A stretch of 6,009 nucleotides of DNA from an uncultured Flavobacteriales bacterium (GTDB taxonomy: Bacteria > Bacteroidota > Bacteroidia > Palsa-965). The translations under genes and the position numbers were made by a program. Position 1 is the first letter of the stretch; every line of letters starts with the position of its first letter. The stretch is taken from the NCBI GenBank assembly GCA_946478675.1, contig CAMLEF010000291.1, positions 1 to 6,009 of the forward strand. Reading direction: 5' to 3'. Below the pieces are notes generated by a model that had not been told where the DNA came from, did no database searches, and was given only the letters and a program-made list of their open reading frames with translations. Positions 1 through 6,009 of this stretch are shown in pieces.

Positions 1-557
1 CATTTGATCTTTATCGGGATGCCCATCGGCCCCATGTAGCGCATCTCCGTATTCGGGAACAGCAGCGCCGCGCCCATCAGCAGTCCGAACACCGCGCCCG
101 ACGCGCCGATCAGCGGTCCCTGCGGAGGATAAGCGCGAAGAATTTCCAGCGCGCTCAGCTGGATGAACGGAAGATCGTGGTGCACCTGGTGTACGCGCAG
201 GTACGATTCCCATCCCTGGAAGATCAGCGCCGCGCCGATGCCGCAGATCATATAAAAAATGAGAAAGCGTTTCGTGCCGAATGCGTTTTCCAGCAAATGC
301 CCGAACATCCAAAGCCCGAACATATTGTAGCCGATGTGGCCCAGGTCGGCATGCATGAACAGGCTGGTGATGTATTGGTACCAGTGAAAATCGTGCGCAA
401 ACGGATGATGCAGTCCAAGCAGCACATCCATCTCCATGCCGCGTGATTCGCCGAACAGCTTCGCCAGGAAAAAAATCCCGTTGATGATGATCAGGTTCAA
501 TACCGCAGGCGGCAGCTGGCTGTGGCGGGCGGGACGGTATTGGCGGAAGTAGCTCAC
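1..557 (-). CDS. Rhomboid family intramembrane serine protease (3' part outside window)
   Basis: Membrane protease that cuts transmembrane segments within the lipid bilayer. The visible 185 residues carry the family landmarks: a first hydrophobic segment at about residues 18-35, the HADLGHIGYN motif (His69, His74, Asn78; the Asn helps form the oxyanion hole), and GASGAVFG at 151-158 with catalytic Ser153. The catalytic His of a later helix lies beyond the left edge. The start is the GTG at 557-555: the frame has a stop a few codons upstream and no other usable start, while the first ATG (Met41) would remove the first membrane segment. No Shine-Dalgarno is visible. It lies 115 bp downstream of mutL on the same strand, so co-transcription is likely. 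From general knowledge, mutL followed by rhomboid genes is common in Bacteroidota. Substrates cannot be inferred. Confidence 0.95.
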   Translation of the reverse strand, partial: MSYFRQYRPARHSQLPPAVLNLIIINGIFFLAKLFGESRGMEMDVLLGLHHPFAHDFHWYQYITSLFMHADLGHIGYNMFGLWMFGHLLENAFGTKRFLIFYMICGIGAALIFQGWESYLRVHQVHHDLPFIQLSALEILRAYPPQGPLIGASGAVFGLLMGAALLFPNTEMRYMGPMGIPIKIK

Positions 558-575
558 GGGGGAGTAAAGTTAAAT

Positions 576-670
576 AGTTGGAGGGTTGGTTGGGTTGGTT
601 AAGTTGGTAGGGTTGGTTGAGTTTGTAGGTGGGTTCGAAATTCCAACTTAACCAACCATCCAACTTAATC
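576..670. repeat. Compact inverted pair of TTGG-rich repeats (element A)
   Basis: The mutL-rhomboid gap is almost filled by a low-complexity repeat. On the plus strand, 576-598 and 602-625 are two related copies, about 26 bp apart, built from units such as ggttggttggg. After a short core containing the palindrome ttcgaa (634-639), the motif returns in inverted orientation. The 643-665 arm is complementary to 576-598 at 20 of 23 positions, so either strand or the transcript could fold into a stem with a loop of about 44 nt. The inverted arm ends next to the mutL stop codon (673-675). The same motif recurs at 2580-2810. I cannot name the family; a REP-like or other dispersed palindromic element is the likeliest class. 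It lacks a T-run typical of an intrinsic terminator. Confidence 0.8.
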
Positions 671-672
671 AA

Positions 673-2517
673 CTACCGCCGGAACCGCTTATCCAGCTCT
701 TCAATGGGAAATTTGATGAATGCGGGTTTTCCGTCGGGGGCGTGCGTGGGCATTTCACAGGCGAAGAGCTCGTCGGCGAGGGCGCGCATTTCCTGCGGGG
801 AAAGCGACTGGCCGGGTTTTACCGCCGCCTGTTTCGCCAGTGAACGGGCCATGTTGTCGCGCGGTTGTAAATGCAGTTCCTGCTCGTTTTGCTTGTACGT
901 TTCGAGCAATCCTTCGAGCAGCTGCGCGCAGTGATTCGCTTCGGTGCCCGCCGGAACCGCATGCACGACGAACGTGTTGCTGCCGAACGGTCGCAGGTCG
1001 AAACCGAGCGCGTTGATCTCGTCGAGTAATGGAATGAGCAACGCAGTATCGCCCGGCGCGAATTCGAGCGTTTCGGGAAACAGCAGTTGCTGCGCGGGAG
1101 CGTTGTGCTTCTCGAGCGCCTGCAAATATTTTTCATACAACACCCGCTCGTGCGCGCGCTGCTGGTCGATCACGAGGATGCCGGATTTGATCGGCGTGAG
1201 AATGTAGCGCTCGTGCAGCTGCCAGATGGAGCCGGAAGTATTCTGCTCGTCGGCATCGTCGAAGTCGCTGTGCAATACCTGTTGTTTCGCTTCTTCCGCG
1301 GGCTGCATGTGCGCGGCGAACATCTCCTGCCAGTTGCCGGCGTTGCGCTCTTCACGCGGATTGTACGTCTTTGAAGAATAACGTCCCGGCGCAGTGTCGA
1401 CGCTGTCCTTGTCGAACGGGTTGAAATGCGGATTCACCGTAATGCCCGGCGCTTCTACCGGCGTGCCGTGCGGCTTGTACGGAATTTCCATGCTCATTTC
1501 CTGCTCGAAATCCAGCGTGGGCGTAATGTTGTATTGCCCCAGCGCGCGTTTCACCGCCGAGCGCAGGATCGCGTACACCGAACGCTCGTCTTCGAATTTC
1601 ACTTCCGTTTTCGTCGGGTGAATGTTCACGTCGATGGAATGCGGATCGACTTCCAGGAAAAGAAAATAGGTGGCGAAGCTGTCGGCCGGCAGGAGTTGCT
1701 CGAAAGCGTTTTGTACCGCGTGATGCAGGTAGCCGCTTTTGATAAATCGTTTGTTCAGGAAAAAGAACTGTTCGCCGCGCGTGCGTTTCGCAAATTCCGG
1801 TTTGCCCACGAATCCGGTGATCGTCACGATGTCGGTCGATTCTTCCACGGGCACGAGGCGCTGGTTGTACGGGTTGCCGTAAAGCGCGATGATCCGCTGG
1901 CGGAGATTTCCTTTCGTGAGATTGAACATCTCGTTGCCGTTATGCGTGAGCGTAAACCCGATGTGCGGATGCGCAAACGCAACACGTTCGAACTCTTCGA
2001 GGATATGACGGAACTCCACCGCGTCCGACTTCAGGAAGTTGCGGCGGGCGGGAACGTTGTAAAAAAGATTCTTGATCGAAAACGAAGTGCCCGTCGGCAT
2101 GGCCACCGGCTCCTGCGAGATGAACGCGCTGCCTTCAATGGAAATGCAGGTGCCCGTTTCGTCGTTGTCGCGTTTCGTTTTCAATTCCACCTGCGCCACT
2201 GCCGCGATCGAAGCCAGCGCTTCCCCGCGGAATCCCATCGTGTGCAGGTTGAAGAGATCGTCGGCCGATTTGATCTTCGAAGTCGCATGCCGCTCGAAGG
2301 AAAGCCGCGCATCCGTCTCCGACATGCCCAGTCCATCGTCCACCACCTGGATCAGCGTCCGCCCCGCATCCTTCACGATCAGGCGGATCATCGTCGCACC
2401 GGCATCCACGGAATTTTCCATCAGCTCTTTAACGGCAGAAGCGGGCCGCTGGACGACTTCTCCTGCAGCAATCTGGTTCGCAACGTTATCGGGAAGAAGA
2501 CGGATAATATCGGACAT
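673..2517 (-). CDS. mutL: DNA mismatch repair protein MutL
   Basis: Cytosolic GHKL-type ATPase that links MutS mismatch recognition to strand incision. The 614 residues match the usual MutL length. The N-terminal ATPase motifs are intact: IAAGEVVQRPASAVKELMEN with Glu34 and Asn35, Asp38, DDGLGM (60-65), FERHATSK (74-81) and GFRGEAL (95-101). A variable linker spans roughly 335-430. The C-terminal dimerisation/endonuclease domain has DQQRAHERVLYE (451-462), matching DQHA(X)2E(X)4E except for His-to-Gln and Ala-to-Arg changes, and CEMPTHAPDGKP (587-598) where endonuclease MutLs have CPHGRP. QQLLFP (476-481) fits a sliding-clamp-binding motif. The start ATG at 2517-2515 gives the standard family N-terminus; the stop is TAG. 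No Shine-Dalgarno is seen. The gene heads a probable mutL-rhomboid operon and is divergent from the cell-wall hydrolase gene. Confidence 0.98.
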   Translation of the reverse strand: MSDIIRLLPDNVANQIAAGEVVQRPASAVKELMENSVDAGATMIRLIVKDAGRTLIQVVDDGLGMSETDARLSFERHATSKIKSADDLFNLHTMGFRGEALASIAAVAQVELKTKRDNDETGTCISIEGSAFISQEPVAMPTGTSFSIKNLFYNVPARRNFLKSDAVEFRHILEEFERVAFAHPHIGFTLTHNGNEMFNLTKGNLRQRIIALYGNPYNQRLVPVEESTDIVTITGFVGKPEFAKRTRGEQFFFLNKRFIKSGYLHHAVQNAFEQLLPADSFATYFLFLEVDPHSIDVNIHPTKTEVKFEDERSVYAILRSAVKRALGQYNITPTLDFEQEMSMEIPYKPHGTPVEAPGITVNPHFNPFDKDSVDTAPGRYSSKTYNPREERNAGNWQEMFAAHMQPAEEAKQQVLHSDFDDADEQNTSGSIWQLHERYILTPIKSGILVIDQQRAHERVLYEKYLQALEKHNAPAQQLLFPETLEFAPGDTALLIPLLDEINALGFDLRPFGSNTFVVHAVPAGTEANHCAQLLEGLLETYKQNEQELHLQPRDNMARSLAKQAAVKPGQSLSPQEMRALADELFACEMPTHAPDGKPAFIKFPIEELDKRFRR

Positions 2518-2562
2518 AGGGTCGTGGAAAGATATGGCTTTGTTATAGTGGAAATTTCGCTG

Positions 2563-2570
2563 TAAAGATA
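2563..2570 (-). promoter_or_regulatory. Candidate Bacteroidota -7 element for mutL
   Basis: On the minus strand this reads tatcttta, seven of eight positions of the Bacteroidota -7 consensus TAnnTTTG, about 45 bp upstream of the mutL ATG. No TTTG element is found at the expected distance further upstream, where the TTGG array begins. A second tatctttc sits only about 10 bp from the ATG and is probably too close. Weak evidence. Confidence 0.25.
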
Positions 2571-2579
2571 GGATTTTGC

Positions 2580-2639
2580 AGTGGTTGGTTGGGTTGGATG
2601 GTTGGTTGAGTTGGTTGGGTTGGTTAGGTTGGATGGGTG
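2580..2639 (+). repeat. TTGG-rich array, left arm of element B
   Basis: About 60 bp made almost only of ggtt, gggtt and variant units on the plus strand. The 2583-2616 part pairs imperfectly, with one single-base gap and few mismatches, with the inverted array at 2776-2810. It shares ggttggttgagtt with element A. The segment ggttggttgggttgg (2583-2597) has four GG runs joined by short loops, the layout of a two-tetrad G-quadruplex. It starts about 60 bp upstream of the mutL ATG, so it may abut the mutL promoter. Confidence 0.8.
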
Positions 2640-2649
2640 TTCCAGGCTT

Positions 2650-2711
2650 GTTCGAGCGGAGTCGAGAACCTGTTGCATTAGAATGCGAAAGATTCTCGAC
2701 TACGCTCGAAC
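2650..2711. repeat. REP-like palindrome inside element B
   Basis: The arm gttcgagcggagtcgagaa (2650-2668) is matched by its reverse complement at 2693-2711 with a single mismatch (18 of 19), around a 24-nt loop that holds a small gcat/atgc stem of its own. The sequence resembles short dispersed palindromes of the type ttcgagcg-agtcgag that I recall as recurrent in bacterial intergenic regions, including Bacteroidota. That resemblance is from memory and unverified. No T-run follows the stem on either strand, so an intrinsic terminator is not supported. Confidence 0.8.
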
Positions 2712-2775
2712 AACGGGGAAGGCGCTACTGCGGCAAACAAAACATCCTGAGTTTCTTTCGCCGCGTCATTTTCTG

Positions 2776-2810
2776 AACTAACTCAACCAACCTTACCAAC
2801 CCAAGCAACC
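2776..2810 (-). repeat. TTGG-rich array, right (inverted) arm of element B
   Basis: On the plus strand this is a C- and A-rich run built from caacc units; its reverse complement aligns with 2583-2616 over about 34 positions at roughly 85-90 percent identity. Together with the left arm it gives terminal inverted repeats around about 160 bp, enclosing the palindrome at 2650-2711. No open frame of useful size lies between the arms, so if mobile it would be non-autonomous. No target-site duplication could be recognised with confidence. Confidence 0.75.
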
Positions 2811-2950
2811 TTTCCCATGGGAACGCCGGATTCGCACGCACTACTTCCATCACATGACAGCACAAATCCCCCATCCGGACAACCAATCCCAACGATTGTT
2901 AAAGGCTCATGAAAATGCTTCAATCAACAGCTATCTTGTTGAAAAGTAGA

Positions 2951-3000
2951 AGAGCGGCCGGCATGCGGCACAGGCATTGCATCTAATTTTAAACCGCTCT
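2951..3000 (+). promoter_or_regulatory. Inverted repeat in the probable leader of the GH3/serine-hydrolase gene
   Basis: Perfect 7-bp arms agagcgg (2951-2957) and ccgctct (2994-3000) enclose 36 bp, within which gccg/cggc (2957-2960 and 2966-2969) can form a smaller stem. The right arm ends 20 bp before the ATG. The pair could be an operator or a leader hairpin. Arms this short can arise by chance. Confidence 0.25.
2984..2991 (+). promoter_or_regulatory. Candidate -7 element for the GH3/serine-hydrolase gene
   Basis: Reads taatttta, seven of eight positions of TAnnTTTG, about 30 bp upstream of the ATG and inside the inverted repeat 2951-3000. There is no matching TTTG about 20 bp upstream, so this is only a candidate. 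A weaker tatcttgt lies at 2932-2939. Confidence 0.2.
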
Positions 3001-3020
3001 CTGTGTTGAGGGATTCTCCA

Positions 3021-6009
3021 ATGAAAAATATCACGCGCAAATCCGCCCTGCTGTTCCTGCCGTTGCTGTTTCTTTTGCCGTTCGGCAGCCGCATCGCGCA
3101 GGGAGATGAACCTTCCGTTATACCTTCCGCAAACGTTTCCGCCCCGAAAGCCGATACGCTGCTTCCGCCGTTCACTGCCGACCAGACCAGCAAATGGGTG
3201 GATTCCGTCATGAAAAAAATGACGCCTGATGAACGCATCGGGCAGCTGTTCATGGTGGCGGCGTGGTCGAACAAAGATGCGCGTCACACAAATGAGATCG
3301 TGAATCTCATCAACAACAACAAGATCGGCGGGCTCATCTTCATGCAGGGCGGGCCGGTGCGGCAGGCGCAGCTCACCAATAAATACCAAAAGCTTTCAAA
3401 GGTGCCGCTGCTCATCGCGATGGATGCGGAGTTCGGCTTGTCGATGCGCCTCGACAGCACCGTGCAGTTTCCCCGCGAGATGACGATGGGCGCGATTGAA
3501 AACGATTCGCTCATTTATCAAATGGGAGCAGAGATGGCGCGCGAATGCAAACGCCTCGGTGTACAGGTGAGTTTCTCGCCCGTTGCGGATGTGAACAACA
3601 ATCCCAGGAACCCGGTGATCGGCACGCGTTCGTTCGGCGAGAATAAATTTCTTGTTGCGAAAAAAGCGTTGATGTACATGAAAGGTTTGCAGGACAACGG
3701 CGTGCTCGCCTGCGGAAAACACTTTCCCGGTCACGGCGATACCGACAGCGATTCGCACAAGACGCTGCCGGTGATCAGCAAATCCGCGGAGCAGATGGAT
3801 ACGCTGGAATTGTATCCTTTTCGCCAGCTCATCGCAAACGGGCTCGGCAGCATGATGGTCGCGCATTTGTTTATTCCCGCTTACGATACGGCTGCAAATA
3901 CCGCGACGACACTTTCGAAAAATGTTGTGACAGGATTGCTGAAAGAAAAGCTGCAGTTCAAAGGGCTCGTCTTCACCGACGCGCTCAACATGAAAGGCGT
4001 CAGCAAATTCAACGGCCCCGGCGAAGTGGACGTGAAAGCGCTGCTCGCCGGCAACGACATGCTGCTCTTCTCCGGCGACGTACCGAAAGCGATCGCGATG
4101 ATCAAAGCTTCGATCGCGAAAGGCGAGATCACGCAGGAAGAGATCGACGCACGCTGCCGCAAGATTCTCGCAGTGAAACAATGGTGCGGCCTCGACAAAA
4201 AGAAAAAAGTCGCCACGAAAAATCTCTTCAATGATCTCAACACGCCGACCGCAGAATTCATCCGCCGCCAGATCCTCGAGCAGGCGGTGACATTGCTGAA
4301 GAACGATCGCAACCTCGTTCCGTTCCTCGCGCTGGATACGATGAAGATCGCGTCCGTCGCTATCGGCAGGAAAGATTCGCTGATGTTCCAGCAACGCATG
4401 GGCGTGTATGCGCCGGTCACGAATTTCAGCCTGCTGCGCGACTGCAAAGATTCGTCGCGTGATACCGTGCTGAAAAAGTTGTTGCCGTTCAACACGGTTG
4501 TGCTCAGCCTGCACGGCATCTCGCAGAAACCGGCAAACAATTTCGGCGTCGGCGCGCTCGACCTGAAAATGATCGACACGCTCACGAAAATGGGCAAGCG
4601 CGTGGTGCTCGACGTATTCGGTCCGCCGTATGCGCTGAACGGATTGACGGGCGCGGAGAAATGCGACGTGGTCATTCTCTCTTATGAAAACCAGCAGTAC
4701 ATTGAAGACATTTCCGCGCAGATCATTTTCGGCGGCATTTCCGCGCAGGGTAAATTGCCGGTGACGACCAACGAATGGAAAGCGGGCAGCGGCCTCACGA
4801 CACCGGCGCCGATCCGTTTCAAATACACCGTGCCGGAAGAGATCGGTTTCTCGCGCGACGCACTGGCGAAGATCGATTCCATTGTAGCGAAAGGCATGCG
4901 CGCGCACGCGTTCCCCGGCTGCCAGGTGTTTGCAGCGAAAGACGGGAAAGTGTTCCTGAGCAAATCGTACGGCTACTTCACGTACGACAACACGCGTCCC
5001 GTGCGCAACGACGATCTCTACGACATCGCTTCCGTCACGAAGATCATGGCGACAGTGCCGTCGGTGATGCGCATGATCGATCAGAAAAAGCTGAACCTCG
5101 ATGAAGAGCTCGGAACGTACCTGCCCGAATTGAAAGGCACGAACAAAGAGCACATCGTGCTGCGTGAAATGCTCGCGCACCAGGCGGGGCTGCAGGCGTG
5201 GATCCCGTTCTGGAGCCGCACCGTCGACAAGAACGGCAACCTGCGCAAAGACATTTACCGCCGCGTATGGAGCGATTCGTTCCCGATCTACGTCGCGCCG
5301 AACATCTTCATCAGCAAGAATTACAAAGACTCGATCTACAATGCGATCAACGAAAGCCCGGTGAGCGGCGATCACAAATACCTCTACAGCGACCTCGGCT
5401 ATTATTACCTGAAGAAGATCATCGAGAAGGACGCGCACATGCTGCTGAGCGATTACGTGATGCAGAATTTTTACGCCCCGCTCGGGTTGCCGACGATGGG
5501 CTACCAGCCGCGGTTACGATTCCCGAGTAACCGTTGTGCCCCGACGGAGAAGGACATGAAGTTCCGCGGGCAATTGCTGCAGGGCGATGTACACGACCAG
5601 GGCGCGGCGATGCTGGGCGGTATCGGCGGGCATGCCGGTGTGTTCAGCAATGCGAACGACGTCGGTGTGATGATGCAGCTGTACCTCAACGGCGGCACCT
5701 ATGGCGGCAAGCGCTACTTCGATTCGGCGACGGTGAATGAGTTTACGAAAGCGCAGTATCCCAACAACCGCCGCGGCGTGGGCTTCGACAAGCCGGAGCC
5801 GAAGACGGGCGTACCGGCGTGCGATAGCATTTCACTGGCGAGCTTCGGTCACCAGGGATTTACGGGCACGCAGGCGTGGGCGGATCCGGAGACGGGGCTG
5901 GTGTTTGTTTTCTTGTCGAACCGTGTGTATCCCGATGCTGAGCCGAATAAGCTGGCACAGATGGGGATTCGGGGGGAGATATTGGAGGTGTTGGTGGAGG
6001 GGGTGAGGT
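3021..6009 (+). CDS. Exported NagZ-like GH3 beta-N-acetylglucosaminidase fused to a beta-lactamase-fold serine hydrolase (3' end outside window)
   Basis: Probable cell-wall turnover enzyme. The 996 visible residues begin with a signal peptide (about 1-27, no lipobox Cys). The GH3 barrel (about 45-390) has GQLFMVAAW (74-82), DAEFGL (135-140), Asp190 and GTRSFGEN (201-208), then the NagZ signature KHFPGHGDTDSDSH (233-246), whose Asp244/His246 form the NagZ-type acid/base dyad. The predicted nucleophile is Asp320 in FTDALNMKG. A GH3 C-terminal domain follows (about 405-605, with LLKNDRNLVPF), then a class C beta-lactamase-type domain from about 606: SVTK (671-674) as SxxK, YSD (789-791) in place of YxN, and HQG (944-946). 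NagZ-type GH3 enzymes remove GlcNAc from muropeptides. The second domain may be an amidase, esterase or D-Ala peptidase. The ATG precedes a proper signal peptide; GAGG at 3008-3011 could be a ribosome binding site. The end is probably close to the edge. Confidence 0.95.
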   Translation, partial: MKNITRKSALLFLPLLFLLPFGSRIAQGDEPSVIPSANVSAPKADTLLPPFTADQTSKWVDSVMKKMTPDERIGQLFMVAAWSNKDARHTNEIVNLINNNKIGGLIFMQGGPVRQAQLTNKYQKLSKVPLLIAMDAEFGLSMRLDSTVQFPREMTMGAIENDSLIYQMGAEMARECKRLGVQVSFSPVADVNNNPRNPVIGTRSFGENKFLVAKKALMYMKGLQDNGVLACGKHFPGHGDTDSDSHKTLPVISKSAEQMDTLELYPFRQLIANGLGSMMVAHLFIPAYDTAANTATTLSKNVVTGLLKEKLQFKGLVFTDALNMKGVSKFNGPGEVDVKALLAGNDMLLFSGDVPKAIAMIKASIAKGEITQEEIDARCRKILAVKQWCGLDKKKKVATKNLFNDLNTPTAEFIRRQILEQAVTLLKNDRNLVPFLALDTMKIASVAIGRKDSLMFQQRMGVYAPVTNFSLLRDCKDSSRDTVLKKLLPFNTVVLSLHGISQKPANNFGVGALDLKMIDTLTKMGKRVVLDVFGPPYALNGLTGAEKCDVVILSYENQQYIEDISAQIIFGGISAQGKLPVTTNEWKAGSGLTTPAPIRFKYTVPEEIGFSRDALAKIDSIVAKGMRAHAFPGCQVFAAKDGKVFLSKSYGYFTYDNTRPVRNDDLYDIASVTKIMATVPSVMRMIDQKKLNLDEELGTYLPELKGTNKEHIVLREMLAHQAGLQAWIPFWSRTVDKNGNLRKDIYRRVWSDSFPIYVAPNIFISKNYKDSIYNAINESPVSGDHKYLYSDLGYYYLKKIIEKDAHMLLSDYVMQNFYAPLGLPTMGYQPRLRFPSNRCAPTEKDMKFRGQLLQGDVHDQGAAMLGGIGGHAGVFSNANDVGVMMQLYLNGGTYGGKRYFDSATVNEFTKAQYPNNRRGVGFDKPEPKTGVPACDSISLASFGHQGFTGTQAWADPETGLVFVFLSNRVYPDAEPNKLAQMGIRGEILEVLVEGVR

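Larger units (their letters stand above)
2518..3020. other. Divergent intergenic region without a convincing gene
   Basis: About 500 bp separate the divergent mutL and GH3/serine-hydrolase starts. The part next to mutL (2518-2579) is A+T-rich and should hold its promoter. From 2580 to 2810 lies a composite inverted-repeat element. Inside it, besides the palindrome at 2650-2711, there is a weaker bulged stem (gcggc at 2730-2734 with gccgc at 2759-2763, plus aaac/gttt within). From about 2811 to 3020 is unique sequence that should carry the GH3 promoter and leader. Short open frames across the TTGG array (2576-2781) are low-complexity translations of the repeat, not genes. Confidence 0.7.

Noticed and set aside
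435..437. ATG (Met41) as the rhomboid start instead of GTG at 557
   Set aside because: It would remove the first hydrophobic segment and the in-frame sequence upstream translates to normal rhomboid N-terminus.
576..670. Inverted repeat considered as a mutL intrinsic terminator or CRISPR-like array
   Set aside because: There is no G+C-rich stem followed by a T-run in the mutL direction, the rhomboid gene follows closely on the same strand, and there are no regular spacers between repeat units.
1426..2565. A 379-codon open frame on the plus strand, antisense to mutL
   Set aside because: It mirrors the mutL coding sequence and gives an Arg/His/Phe-rich product of no known type; MutL motifs on the minus strand are unambiguous.
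2576..2781. Two 66-codon plus-strand frames across the TTGG array
   Set aside because: Most of the product is a Trp/Gly/Leu/Val low-complexity run translated from the repeat, with no supporting start context.
3003..3008. Upstream GTG/TTG alternative starts for the GH3 fusion gene
   Set aside because: They add residues before a signal peptide that already begins correctly with a charged stretch at the ATG at 3021.
3021..3101. Lipoprotein signal for the GH3 fusion protein
   Set aside because: No Cys follows the hydrophobic stretch in the first 30 residues, so a standard signal peptide is the better reading.
3396..5438. A 680-codon open frame on the minus strand, antisense to the GH3/serine-hydrolase gene
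   Set aside because: Its translation is an Arg-, His- and Val-rich shadow without recognisable domains, while the plus strand has a continuous 996-codon frame with full catalytic motifs. G+C-rich third positions readily create such antisense frames.

Overview
The window reads as chromosomal DNA of a Bacteroidota bacterium, probably a G+C-rich member of the Chitinophagia. This rests on three things: a mutL followed on the same strand by a rhomboid protease, a glycoside hydrolase family 3 (GH3) to serine-hydrolase fusion of a kind familiar from Bacteroidota, and starts that mostly lack a Shine-Dalgarno sequence. The phylum call is fairly firm; the class is an inference from protein style and base composition.

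Layout. Minus strand, 1-557: the first 185 codons of a rhomboid intramembrane protease, running off the left edge. Gap 558-672: a compact inverted pair of TTGG-rich repeats. Minus strand, 673-2517: complete mutL (614 aa). Gap 2518-3020: a divergent intergenic region of about 500 bp holding a second, larger copy of the TTGG-type inverted array, with a near-perfect 19-bp palindrome inside it, then the probable leader of the next gene. Plus strand, 3021-6009: a large exported two-enzyme protein (996 codons visible, running off the right edge) made of a NagZ-like GH3 beta-N-acetylglucosaminidase, a GH3 C-terminal domain and a beta-lactamase-fold serine hydrolase.

How the genes fit together. mutL and the rhomboid gene probably form one transcript, with the repeat element lying in the intercistronic gap. 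The GH3/serine-hydrolase gene is divergent and belongs to cell-wall turnover. Its domain order recalls the neighbouring nagZ and amiE genes of Bacillus subtilis, whose products act in sequence on muropeptides, so one polypeptide here may do both steps outside the cytoplasm. No RNA gene, CRISPR array, transposase gene or phage gene was seen. The least explained material is the paired G-rich inverted arrays, present twice within about 2.2 kb.
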